From an uncultured Streptococcus sp. (GTDB taxonomy: Bacteria; Bacillota; Bacilli; Lactobacillales; Streptococcaceae): 16,421 nucleotides of DNA. The translations under genes were made by a program, and so were the position numbers. Below are positions 1 to 7,401 of this stretch, piece after piece (positions within the stretch are counted from its first letter, which is position 1; the number at the start of each line of letters is the position of its first letter). Location of the stretch: NCBI RefSeq assembly GCF_959025735.1, contig NZ_CAUFJQ010000035.1, positions 1 through 16,421 on the forward strand, given 5' to 3'. The notes under the pieces are model-generated. The model was not told the origin of the DNA, made no database searches, and saw nothing but the letters and a program-made list of their open reading frames with translations.

Positions 1-1
1 T

Positions 2-2017
2 TTAGTCTAAATGTTCTTTCTTTTCTAAGTAAAGCGAGAGCAAATGCCAATCGGGGTGTTCGCGCCAATTTGGTGTAGCTACGATCTGGCTAGCAACTTT
101 CCTTGCTTCTTCCAGAATGGGATAATCTTCTACCAAATCAGCCACTTGAAACTCTGGGATCCCCGATTGACGGGTTCCAAAGATTTCACCTGAACCTCGC
201 ATTTTCAAATCTTCTTCCGCTAGCACAAACCCATTGGTCGTCTCTGTCATAATTTTCATGCGCTGCTTGCCACTATCTGTCTTAGGATTGGCTACTAGAA
301 TAGCATAGGATTGCTTGTTTCCCCGACCAACCCGGCCTCGTAGCTGGTGAAGCTGGCTAAGACCAAACCTATCTGCATCCATAATGACCATAACGGTTGC
401 ATTGGGTACGTTGACTCCTACTTCAATAACGGTCGTAGACACCAAAACATCGACTTGGTGCTCTTTAAAGGTCTGCATGATGGCATCTTTTTCTTCACTT
501 TTCATCTTCCCGTGAAGCAGAGAAACGCGTGCTCGCTGCCCAAAGAAGGTCTCTAGCTCTTCTTGGAGGGCAAGGGCGTTTTTCAAATCTAGCGCCTCTG
601 ACTCCTCAATCAATGGAGAAATAAAGTAGGCTTGAGAACCTTTGCCAAGTTCTTTGACTAACCAGTCGAGGACCACTTCTAACTGCTCATGCTTGACCCA
701 ACGTGTGATGATTTCCTTGCGTCCCGCAGGCATCTGATCAATGATGGACACATCCATATCTCCAAAGGCTGTAATAGCCAAGGTCCGGGGAATAGGGGTA
801 GCCGTCATCATCAGGACGTCTGGATTTTGTCCTTTTTCTCGAAGAATACGACGTTGGGAAACCCCAAAGCGATGCTGTTCATCAATAATGACCAAGCCTA
901 GATCTTGGTAGTGAACTCCCTCTTGAATCAAGGCATGTGTCCCCACAATCAATTGGGCTTTTCCTGAGGCGATCTCTTCTAAGACTTCTCGTTTCTCAGC
1001 CGCCTTTAATCCTCCTGTTAGAAGGGCAATTGGCAAATCTGGAAAAAGATTTTGCAAGCTTTCCTTGTGTTGCTCTGCCAAAATCTCCGTTGGAACCATC
1101 AAGGCAGCTTGCTTCCCAGCGCTTAAGGCTGCATACATAGCAAGACCGGCCACGACTGTCTTCCCGCTTCCCACATCCCCTTGTAAGAGGCGGTTCATAT
1201 GATAAGGAGAGGCCATATCTGTCAAGATTTCATTCAGGCTGTTTTCTTGAGCTTGCGTTAGCTCAAAAGGAAGCTGTTTTTTTCGTTCTGCTAATTTTTC
1301 TGGATTCCAGGCCAAGGAAATCCCTTGGCTGGCATCGTGATTTTCTTCTTTTAGCACTTGGAGTTGCAGCTGGAAAAAGAGGAGCTCTTCAAATTTTACC
1401 CGGCGAAGGGCTTGCTTGTACTCTGCCAGATCCTTAGGAAAATGCATAGCTTGCACTGCTTGGGAACGAGACATAAGTTGATAACGATCCCGCAAGACTT
1501 GGGGTACATTCTCTTCTAAAAGCTGGTCCAAACCCTGGTCAAACGCTATTTTGATCAATTTCACCAGGCTGTTTTGGCTGACTCCTTGCGTCACTCGATA
1601 GACCGGTTGCAAATCATCTTCCACTTGAGCCAGGAGTTTCATCCCTGTCAAACTGCCTTTGGCCTTGTCCCATTTCCCAAAAATCGCCACTGTCTGCTGA
1701 ACCTCAATTTTGTCTGCTAGATAGGGTTGGTTGAAAAAATTAACCGCAATGACCTGGTCTCCCTGTTTGATCGAAAAACGCAAGCGATTTCGTTTGTAGC
1801 CATAATATTGGACATTGGCTGGTGTTGCTACCACCCCAGAGATGACGGCTTTTTCCCCATCTTCCAACTCTAAAACATTGCGCGTTTTGAAGTCTTCATA
1901 GCGAAAGGGGAAATACAAGAGCAGATCTTCTAAGGTTTTAACCCCTAACTTTTTAAATTTTTCCGCCGATTTTGGACCGACTCCAGGCAGTACGGATAAG
2001 GGTTGGTGTAGATTCAT
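2..2017 (-). CDS. recG: ATP-dependent DNA helicase RecG
   Basis: RecG is a monomeric superfamily 2 helicase that remodels stalled replication forks and Holliday junctions in the cytoplasm. The 671-residue product is full length for the family. Its N-terminal wedge region begins with a helix-hairpin-helix-like stretch (LPGVGPKSAEKF, residues 10-21). The helicase core shows Walker A GDVGSGKT (280-287), the DEQH box (379-382), TATPIPRT motif III (405-412) and QLRGRVGRG motif VI (558-566). The ATG at 2015-2017 is preceded by an AGGAGG ribosome site. The TAA stop sits at 2-4, so the gene is complete. It is the last gene of the secA-to-recG run and lies 60 bp after alr, but a terminator-like hairpin fills that gap, so its transcription probably depends on read-through or on a promoter inside alr. 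Identification is secure. Confidence 0.97.
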   Translation of the reverse strand: MNLHQPLSVLPGVGPKSAEKFKKLGVKTLEDLLLYFPFRYEDFKTRNVLELEDGEKAVISGVVATPANVQYYGYKRNRLRFSIKQGDQVIAVNFFNQPYLADKIEVQQTVAIFGKWDKAKGSLTGMKLLAQVEDDLQPVYRVTQGVSQNSLVKLIKIAFDQGLDQLLEENVPQVLRDRYQLMSRSQAVQAMHFPKDLAEYKQALRRVKFEELLFFQLQLQVLKEENHDASQGISLAWNPEKLAERKKQLPFELTQAQENSLNEILTDMASPYHMNRLLQGDVGSGKTVVAGLAMYAALSAGKQAALMVPTEILAEQHKESLQNLFPDLPIALLTGGLKAAEKREVLEEIASGKAQLIVGTHALIQEGVHYQDLGLVIIDEQHRFGVSQRRILREKGQNPDVLMMTATPIPRTLAITAFGDMDVSIIDQMPAGRKEIITRWVKHEQLEVVLDWLVKELGKGSQAYFISPLIEESEALDLKNALALQEELETFFGQRARVSLLHGKMKSEEKDAIMQTFKEHQVDVLVSTTVIEVGVNVPNATVMVIMDADRFGLSQLHQLRGRVGRGNKQSYAILVANPKTDSGKQRMKIMTETTNGFVLAEEDLKMRGSGEIFGTRQSGIPEFQVADLVEDYPILEEARKVASQIVATPNWREHPDWHLLSLYLEKKEHLD

Positions 2018-2036
2018 TTCTCCTCCTTTCTTTTAT

Positions 2037-2073
2037 AAAAAAGCAGGTCCATTCGGGAAAATCCCACCTGCTT
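2037..2073 (-). terminator. Intrinsic terminator or attenuator between alr and recG
   Basis: Read on the minus strand, an 8-bp perfect stem (AAGCAGGT with ACCTGCTT, positions 2066-2073 and 2041-2048) is followed by a run of six T residues (2042-2037). A small GGGA/TCCC pairing is possible inside the loop. It starts 4 bases after the alr stop. Only about 20 bases separate the T run from the recG start codon, and they are mostly ribosome site, so no recG promoter fits between them. Confidence 0.72.
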
Positions 2074-2077
2074 CTTC

Positions 2078-3190
2078 TTATTCTTCACCTGTATAGTCAC
2101 GAGGAATCCGATCACTCAAGAGACAGACAACTTCATAATTAATGGTCCCACGGTAATCTGCAACCTCTGTTGCCGTGATTTCTTTCTCGCCCTCTCGTCC
2201 AATCAGGGTAACCTTGGTCCCCAGAGGCAATTCTTCTGGAAGGCGAACAGTAATCTGGTCCATCGAAACGCGACCAACAATAGGACAATAGTCCCCCTTA
2301 ATCAGCACGTGGAAATTTTGCATCTCTCGGATCCAACCATCCGCATAGCCGATAGGAATCGTCCCGATCCATTGGGGTTCTTCTGTCGTATAAGTTGCTC
2401 CGTAGCCAATATCTTGACCAGCTTCTAACTGTTTCACATGAACTAATTCGCTCACCAAACTCAAAGCTGGCTTAATTTCATAAGGCAAGGCTAACACAGA
2501 ACCACTGGGATTCAAGCCATACATGACATCTCCCAAGCGCACAGCGGTGAAAATCGTATCCGCATGCCACAAAGAGGTAGCAGAATTACTCGCATGGACA
2601 ATAGGAGGAAGGGTTTCAAGAGCAGCCAATACTTCTTTGAAAAACTGGTATTGCGCTTGGAATTTTCGATCATCTGCCTCATCTGCTGTCGCAAAATGAG
2701 TAAAGATTCCTTCAATTTCAGCTCCAGCTGCTAAGAGAAGGCGTTCAGCTTCTTTGATCTCTTCGATCGTTCGGAATCCAATCCGCCCCATTCCTGAATC
2801 CACCTTGATATGGACCTTCAATCCTGAAAGATCTGCTTCTTGTCCAAGCAATTGTTCCAACCAAGCAAGACTAGCCACTGTTAAGCGGATGTCATGCTCT
2901 TTGGCTAGGTTCACTGTTTCACTTGGCACAACTCCCAAAATTAAAATAGGGTGTTGCAAGCCTTCTTCACGGATTTCGAGGGCTTCATCCATATTGGAAA
3001 CACAAAAACCATCTACCTGAGGTGCCAATTTTTGGGTTACCGCAACGACCCCATGACCATAGGCGTTGGCCTTGACGACTGCATATTTCAAGGCTTGACT
3101 CGGAATATGCTCACTGACTTGTTGCACATTAAAGGCAATGGCATCCAAATCGACTCTTGCAACAGTTGGTCTATGTTTACTTGCTTTCAT
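2078..3190 (-). CDS. alr: Alanine racemase
   Basis: Alr is a PLP-dependent enzyme that interconverts L- and D-alanine and supplies D-Ala for peptidoglycan and teichoic acid D-alanylation. With the start chosen here the product is 370 residues, normal for the family. The N-terminal barrel carries the PLP lysine in VVKANAYGHG (Lys40). The C-terminal domain carries the second catalytic base, Tyr263, in GYGATY, and the GRVSMDQ motif (306-312). I chose the ATG at 3188-3190 because GGAGGA lies 6 bases upstream and the protein then begins MKASKHRP, as I recall pneumococcal Alr does. A start 7 codons earlier (3211) has no such support. The gene overlaps the 3' end of acpS by 14 bp, with its ribosome site inside acpS, which suggests translational coupling. 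Confidence 0.96.
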   Translation of the reverse strand: MKASKHRPTVARVDLDAIAFNVQQVSEHIPSQALKYAVVKANAYGHGVVAVTQKLAPQVDGFCVSNMDEALEIREEGLQHPILILGVVPSETVNLAKEHDIRLTVASLAWLEQLLGQEADLSGLKVHIKVDSGMGRIGFRTIEEIKEAERLLLAAGAEIEGIFTHFATADEADDRKFQAQYQFFKEVLAALETLPPIVHASNSATSLWHADTIFTAVRLGDVMYGLNPSGSVLALPYEIKPALSLVSELVHVKQLEAGQDIGYGATYTTEEPQWIGTIPIGYADGWIREMQNFHVLIKGDYCPIVGRVSMDQITVRLPEELPLGTKVTLIGREGEKEITATEVADYRGTINYEVVCLLSDRIPRDYTGEE

Positions 3191-3542
3191 TTTCTTCCTC
3201 CAAAATGACACTGGTCGACACTAGGTCTCCCTTATGACTGATCGAAATCCATACCTTCCCAGAAAAAGGAGACTTGGAAAAATAGGGAGCTCCGTGGGCA
3301 TCATTTAAAATTTCTAAATCTTGAAAACCAACTGGTCCAATCCCTGTTCCCATTGCCTTTGAAAAGGCTTCTTTGGCGGACCATCGGCCCGTTAAATATT
3401 CCATTTTCCGTTTTCCAGACAATTCCTCAAAGCGCTCTCGCTCAGCCTCGGTTAAGACTTTTTCAGCGAATCGAGTATTCTTCTGATACGCTTTTTCAAT
3501 CGCAGCGATCGATTCGATATCGATGCCATGTCCTTTGATCAT
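3177..3542 (-). CDS. acpS: Holo-[acyl-carrier-protein] synthase
   Basis: AcpS transfers the 4'-phosphopantetheine group from coenzyme A to a serine of acyl carrier protein, switching on fatty acid synthesis. The 121-residue product matches the usual small AcpS size; the enzyme normally works as a trimer. The N-terminal GIDIE motif gives the Mg2+-binding Asp8. The WSAKEAFSKAMG motif (54-65) holds Glu58 and the conserved lysine. A C-terminal WISISHKGD segment (98-106) matches the family. The start at 3540-3542 has only a modest ribosome site (AAGGAT, about 9 bases upstream). The gene overlaps alr by 14 bp and lies 86 bp downstream of the DAHP synthase gene, with a hairpin between them. I saw no convincing promoter of its own. 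Confidence 0.95.
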   Translation of the reverse strand: MIKGHGIDIESIAAIEKAYQKNTRFAEKVLTEAERERFEELSGKRKMEYLTGRWSAKEAFSKAMGTGIGPVGFQDLEILNDAHGAPYFSKSPFSGKVWISISHKGDLVSTSVILEEENESK

Positions 3543-3585
3543 CTTGTTTTATCCTTATTTATCGTTTCAGTATCGTTTTACTGAC

Positions 3586-3623
3586 AAAAGAGAAGGGGCT
3601 AAAGAATCACTCCTTCCGCCCCT
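3586..3623 (-). terminator. Terminator-like hairpin after the DAHP synthase gene
   Basis: On the minus strand, AGGGGC pairs with GCCCCT (3618-3623 and 3594-3599). An inner AAGGA/TTCTT helix with a 4-base GTGA loop sits inside, separated by a 2x2 mismatch. A broken T-rich tail (TCTCTTTT) follows. It begins 5 bases after the DAHP synthase stop codon. The interrupted T tract suggests partial rather than complete termination before acpS. Confidence 0.5.
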
Positions 3624-3628
3624 GCCTT

Positions 3629-4657
3629 TTACTTATTCATCGTTGCAATTTCTTTGACCAAGGCCTGTGTTTTTTCCCAACCCAGGCAAGGATCTGTGAT
3701 GGATTGACCATAAACCACTGGTTCATTTTGACGGCCATCTTCTAGATAGGATTCAATCATGAAACCACGAACTAAAGTTGCCAAATCCTTGTTCCAAGCA
3801 CGGTTCATCATGGTTTCTCTCACGATGCGTACTTGCTCTTCGAATTGTTTGCCAGAATTGTCATGGTTGGTATCCACCAGGATGAAGGGATGTTGCAAGC
3901 CCATTTCGCTATAGCGTTTTGCTGCCGCTAGCAAATCTTCATAATGGTAGTTTGGAACATTCTTACCACTCGCATCCAAGCCCCCACGAAGGATCGCATG
4001 GGCTAAAGGATTTCCTGATGTTTCCACTGCTTGGGCATTGAACAAAAAGTTTTGTGGATGTTGCGCCGCATAAATCGCATTAAACATGACAGAAAGATTT
4101 CCTGATGTTGGATTCTTCATGCCTGTTGGAGCAGAGATCCCACTAGATACAAAGCGGTGCTCCTGATCTTCGACTGAGCGCGCTCCAATCGCGTGGTAGG
4201 AGATCAAATCTTCGACATAAGGAAGACTGCCTGGGTAAAGCAATTCGTCCGCAGTCGTTAAACCAGTTTCTGTAATCACACGATAGTGAAGATGGCGCAC
4301 AGCTTTTAAGCCATCGACAAAGCTTGGTGCGGCCTGTGTATCTGGTTGGTGCATCAAGCCTTTATAGCCATCCCCATTGGTCCGAGGCTTAGCCGTATAG
4401 ACCCGCATCACAATAAAAATCTGATCTTTCACTTGCTCTTGCAGGTCTGCCAAGCGACGGGCATAGTCCATCACAGCTTCTTCATTATCAGAAGAGCAAG
4501 GTCCAATCACAAGAAGGATCCGTTGGTCTTCTCCTTTGATAATAGCTTCCAATTCTCGATCACGCGCTTCTTTGCGCTCCAAGACTGGACCTTCCAAGCG
4601 GTAAAGCGAAGTGATCTCTTGCTCATCAATCTTATTGCTCTTCGTAATGAATACCAT
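3629..4657 (-). CDS. aroF: 3-deoxy-7-phosphoheptulonate (DAHP) synthase, class I AroF/G/H type
   Basis: This enzyme condenses phosphoenolpyruvate with erythrose 4-phosphate in the first step of the shikimate pathway to aromatic amino acids and folate. The 342-residue protein is a TIM-barrel class I enzyme. Metal-ligand motifs are visible: Cys54 in IGPCS, His265 in DTNHDNS, Glu302 in IESYLEDGRQ and Asp322 in SITDPCLGW. YTAKPRT (87-93), GARSVEDQ (158-165) and PTGMKNPTSGN (177-187) are substrate-binding stretches. The ATG at 4655-4657 has an AAGGAGG site 4 bases upstream. It lies 51 bp after secA with no terminator between them, so it is probably co-transcribed. As I recall, S. pneumoniae has two tandem copies at this place; here there is one. 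The aroF versus aroG symbol is a convention I cannot settle, nor can I read which amino acid inhibits it. Confidence 0.93.
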   Translation of the reverse strand: MVFITKSNKIDEQEITSLYRLEGPVLERKEARDRELEAIIKGEDQRILLVIGPCSSDNEEAVMDYARRLADLQEQVKDQIFIVMRVYTAKPRTNGDGYKGLMHQPDTQAAPSFVDGLKAVRHLHYRVITETGLTTADELLYPGSLPYVEDLISYHAIGARSVEDQEHRFVSSGISAPTGMKNPTSGNLSVMFNAIYAAQHPQNFLFNAQAVETSGNPLAHAILRGGLDASGKNVPNYHYEDLLAAAKRYSEMGLQHPFILVDTNHDNSGKQFEEQVRIVRETMMNRAWNKDLATLVRGFMIESYLEDGRQNEPVVYGQSITDPCLGWEKTQALVKEIATMNK

Positions 4658-4708
4658 ACGGCCTCCTTATGCTAGCTAGACCCATCCTCTTTCTATTCAG
4701 AGGAGCTC

Positions 4709-7228
4709 TTAAAATTTACGTCCGTGACAGTTTTTGAATTTCTTACCTGAACCACAAGGGCACAAATCATTGCGTTTCACTTGTGACAAATCAATTTCTG
4801 CTGGCATATCTTGTTGTTGGGCTGCAATATTGCGAGTAGCAGTTGTTGAAATGCTGTGTTCTGTACGAGGACGTTCTTGTTCGTGAATTTGGGCTTTCAT
4901 CATGAGACGAGTGACATCAAATTCAATTGATCCAATCATATCGTTAAACATACGGAAACTTTCTGATTGGTATTCCACCACTGGATTATTTTGCGCATAC
5001 CCACGAAGTCCAACTGCATTTCGCAATTGATCCAAAGCATCGATATGGTCTGTCCACTTGCTGTCCACCACACGAAGGATCAAGACTTTTTGGAATTCTT
5101 GCACAGACTCTTCGTCACGCAATTTCGCTACTTGGCTAGCATAGATTTCTTCTGCACGTCCATACAAGTAATCGATAACTTCCTTGTCAGATTTTCCTTC
5201 AATATCGCTTGCAGAAATCGTATCTTCCGGAACCAAATTGTATTTGGCAAAGTTCAGAATCGCTTCAACGCGTTCTTCCTTACTTGAGTGGCTGGCTCCT
5301 TCAACAATCCGTTTGATGGTCCGTTTGATCATGGCCTTGATTTCAGGTGCCAAGTCACGGTTAGCTGTGATAACATCATAGCGTTCAGCGTAGATAATTT
5401 CCCGTTGTTCCCGCATCACGTCATCGTATTGAAGGACTTGCTTACGAGTATCGTAGTTATTTCCTTCAACCCGTTTTTGTGCACCCTCTACCTGGCGGGT
5501 GAACATGTTTGAACGGATCACTGATTCTTCTTCGCTCAACTTAAAGCGATCGAGCACTGCTTTGATCCGTTCGGAACCGAAACGACGCATCAACTCATCT
5601 TCAAGAGACAAGTAGAATTGAGATTCACCTGGGTCTCCTTGACGTCCGGAACGTCCACGAAGCTGGTTGTCGATCCGACGACTTTCGTGACGCTCTGTCC
5701 CGATGACACACAGTCCACCGAGTTCGCGAACCCCTTCACCGAGCTTAATATCGGTACCACGTCCGGCCATGTTGGTCGCAATGGTAACGGCACCACGTTG
5801 ACCAGCATTCATAATGATTTGCGCTTCTTTGTAGTGGTTTTTCGCATTCAAGACTTCGTGAGGAACACCTGCTTGCACCAACAATTGGGAAAGGTAATCA
5901 CTGGTTTCAACGGCAACAGTACCAACAAGGACTGGCTGCCCTTTTTCATGACGAGACTTGACATCTTCCACAACAGCCTTGAATTTTGATTTCAAGCTTG
6001 GGTAGAGAAGGTCTGGATGGTCAATACGGGCAATCGGACGGTTGGTTGGAATTGGAATCACGCGAATGTTATAAATTTCACGGAATTCTTCTTCTTCGGT
6101 TTTCCCTGTCCCTGTCATCCCAGACAACTTCTTGTACATACGGAAGAGGTTTTGGTAAGTAATCGATGCAGATGTTTTGGTTTCTTCTTGAACTGGAACA
6201 CCTTCTTTAGCTTCGATCGCTTGGTGAAGACCATCAGAATAACGACGACCTTCCATGGTCCGACCAGTAAATTGGTCGACGATCAAGATTTCTTGATCCT
6301 CACTGACCACATAGTCGATATCCAAAATCATGATGTAGTTGGCACGAAGGGCGTTGTCGATAAAGTGAGTCAAGGCTACGTTTTCAATATCGTACAAATT
6401 TTCAAGATTAAAGTAGCTTTCTGCCTTATCAATCCCTGAATCGGACAAACCGATGGTTTTAGATGGGACATCGATAATGTAATCGTCCTCTGTCAAGGTC
6501 TTCACATAAGCATCCGCCATGTGATAGAGCTGGCTCGTATCAGAAGCTGTCTGACCTGAAACGATCAATGGAGTACGCGCTTCGTCGATCAAAATCGAGT
6601 CTACCTCATCGACCAAGGCGTAGTTCAATGGACGTTGAACCATGTTTTCTGCACGCACAACCATGTTGTCACGCAGATAGTCAAATCCGATCTCTGAGTT
6701 GGTTGAGTAAGTAATATCACAGAGGTAAGCTTCTTTTTTCTCAGCTGGAGATTTTGCTGCCAGGTTGATCCCTACTGAAAGACCAAGCCATGAGTAAAGT
6801 TCTCCCATCTCTGTTGCATCCCGCTCTGTCAGGTATTCATTGACGGTAACAACGTGTACCCCTTTACCAGACAAGGCATTCAAGTATACAGGCATGGTTG
6901 CTGTCAGGGTTTTTCCTTCCCCTGTACGCATCTCTGGAACGTCACCATGGTGAAGAACGATCCCCCCCATGACCTGAACCTTGTATGGGAACAAACCAAG
7001 GACCCGTTTTGCAGCTTCACGAACAACTGCAAAAGCCTCGTACAAGAGATCATCCAAAGACTCACCATCTTGATAGCGTTGCTTAAACTCAACTGTTTTC
7101 GCTTTTAATTCGTCATCCGTCAAAGCTGCCATTTGGTCTTCATAAGAAAAGACCTTGTCAGCCATTTTTTCAAGGCGTTTGATTTCGCCTCGATCATTTT
7201 CAATAATTGTTTTTACTAAATTTGCCAT
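4709..7228 (-). CDS. secA: Preprotein translocase ATPase SecA
   Basis: SecA is the motor that binds precursor proteins and pushes them through SecYEG using ATP, acting at the cytoplasmic face of the membrane. The 839-residue protein is full length. NBD1 has Walker A MRTGEGKT (100-107) and Walker B DEVD (207-210), followed by SILIDEARTPLIVSG. NBD2 carries TNMAGRGTDIKLG (485-497) and QLRGRSGRQGDPG (522-534). The scaffold helix region includes VDSKWTDHIDALDQLRNAVGL (721-741). The C-terminus ends with the zinc-binding CPCGSGKKFKNCH (Cys823, Cys825, Cys834, His835), which typically contacts SecB-like partners or the ribosome. The length and the conserved motifs indicate the housekeeping SecA, not the accessory SecA2. 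Its ribosome site is AAGGA, 7 bases upstream, with a strong promoter 45 bp further up. It heads the run toward recG. Confidence 0.98.
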   Translation of the reverse strand: MANLVKTIIENDRGEIKRLEKMADKVFSYEDQMAALTDDELKAKTVEFKQRYQDGESLDDLLYEAFAVVREAAKRVLGLFPYKVQVMGGIVLHHGDVPEMRTGEGKTLTATMPVYLNALSGKGVHVVTVNEYLTERDATEMGELYSWLGLSVGINLAAKSPAEKKEAYLCDITYSTNSEIGFDYLRDNMVVRAENMVQRPLNYALVDEVDSILIDEARTPLIVSGQTASDTSQLYHMADAYVKTLTEDDYIIDVPSKTIGLSDSGIDKAESYFNLENLYDIENVALTHFIDNALRANYIMILDIDYVVSEDQEILIVDQFTGRTMEGRRYSDGLHQAIEAKEGVPVQEETKTSASITYQNLFRMYKKLSGMTGTGKTEEEEFREIYNIRVIPIPTNRPIARIDHPDLLYPSLKSKFKAVVEDVKSRHEKGQPVLVGTVAVETSDYLSQLLVQAGVPHEVLNAKNHYKEAQIIMNAGQRGAVTIATNMAGRGTDIKLGEGVRELGGLCVIGTERHESRRIDNQLRGRSGRQGDPGESQFYLSLEDELMRRFGSERIKAVLDRFKLSEEESVIRSNMFTRQVEGAQKRVEGNNYDTRKQVLQYDDVMREQREIIYAERYDVITANRDLAPEIKAMIKRTIKRIVEGASHSSKEERVEAILNFAKYNLVPEDTISASDIEGKSDKEVIDYLYGRAEEIYASQVAKLRDEESVQEFQKVLILRVVDSKWTDHIDALDQLRNAVGLRGYAQNNPVVEYQSESFRMFNDMIGSIEFDVTRLMMKAQIHEQERPRTEHSISTTATRNIAAQQQDMPAEIDLSQVKRNDLCPCGSGKKFKNCHGRKF

Positions 7229-7273
7229 TTTTTTCCTTACTTTGATTTTTTCAAAATCTAAAATGTTCTTTTT

Positions 7274-7302
7274 ATTCTAGCATTTTTTTAACATTTTTTC
7301 AA
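7274..7302 (-). promoter_or_regulatory. Promoter of secA
   Basis: On the minus strand there is a -35 TTGAAA (7297-7302), a 17-base spacer and a -10 TAGAAT (7274-7279). A TG one base before the -10 gives an extended -10. Predicted transcription starts near 7267, leaving about 39 bases before the secA ATG. This also serves the downstream DAHP synthase gene and perhaps the rest of the run. Confidence 0.8.
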
Positions 7303-7358
7303 GATCAAGGCTGTATCTTACAAGACTTTCGAGTGGTTTTTTTCGTGTGAGAAAATCC

Positions 7359-7388
7359 AAAAGATGCCTGCTCAAGCAGACATCTTTT
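7359..7388. terminator. Terminator after the KimA-type transporter gene
   Basis: AAAAGATG (7359-7366) pairs perfectly with CATCTTTT (7381-7388), and CTGC (7368-7371) pairs with GCAG (7376-7379) across one mismatch, leaving a short TCAA loop. On the minus strand the stem ends in CTTTT followed by GGATTTTC. It begins 13 bp after the transporter stop codon and separates that gene from the secA promoter. A and T runs lie on both sides, but only minus-strand genes abut it. Confidence 0.75.
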
Positions 7389-7401
7389 CTATATGCGATA
7401 G

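Noticed and set aside
3543..3600. Promoter for acpS (TTGTCA with GATAAA, 18-base spacer)
   Set aside because: The implied start site would fall in or after the ribosome site, so the transcript could not be translated normally; the -10 is also weak.
4686..4703. CCTCT/AGAGG hairpin between secA and the DAHP synthase gene as a terminator
   Set aside because: The stem is only 5 bp with an 8-base loop and no T run follows on the minus strand.
5618..5989. Plus-strand open frame of 123 codons inside secA
   Set aside because: It is antisense to the conserved second nucleotide-binding domain of SecA and has no promoter or ribosome site support. Other long antisense frames in secA are of the same kind.
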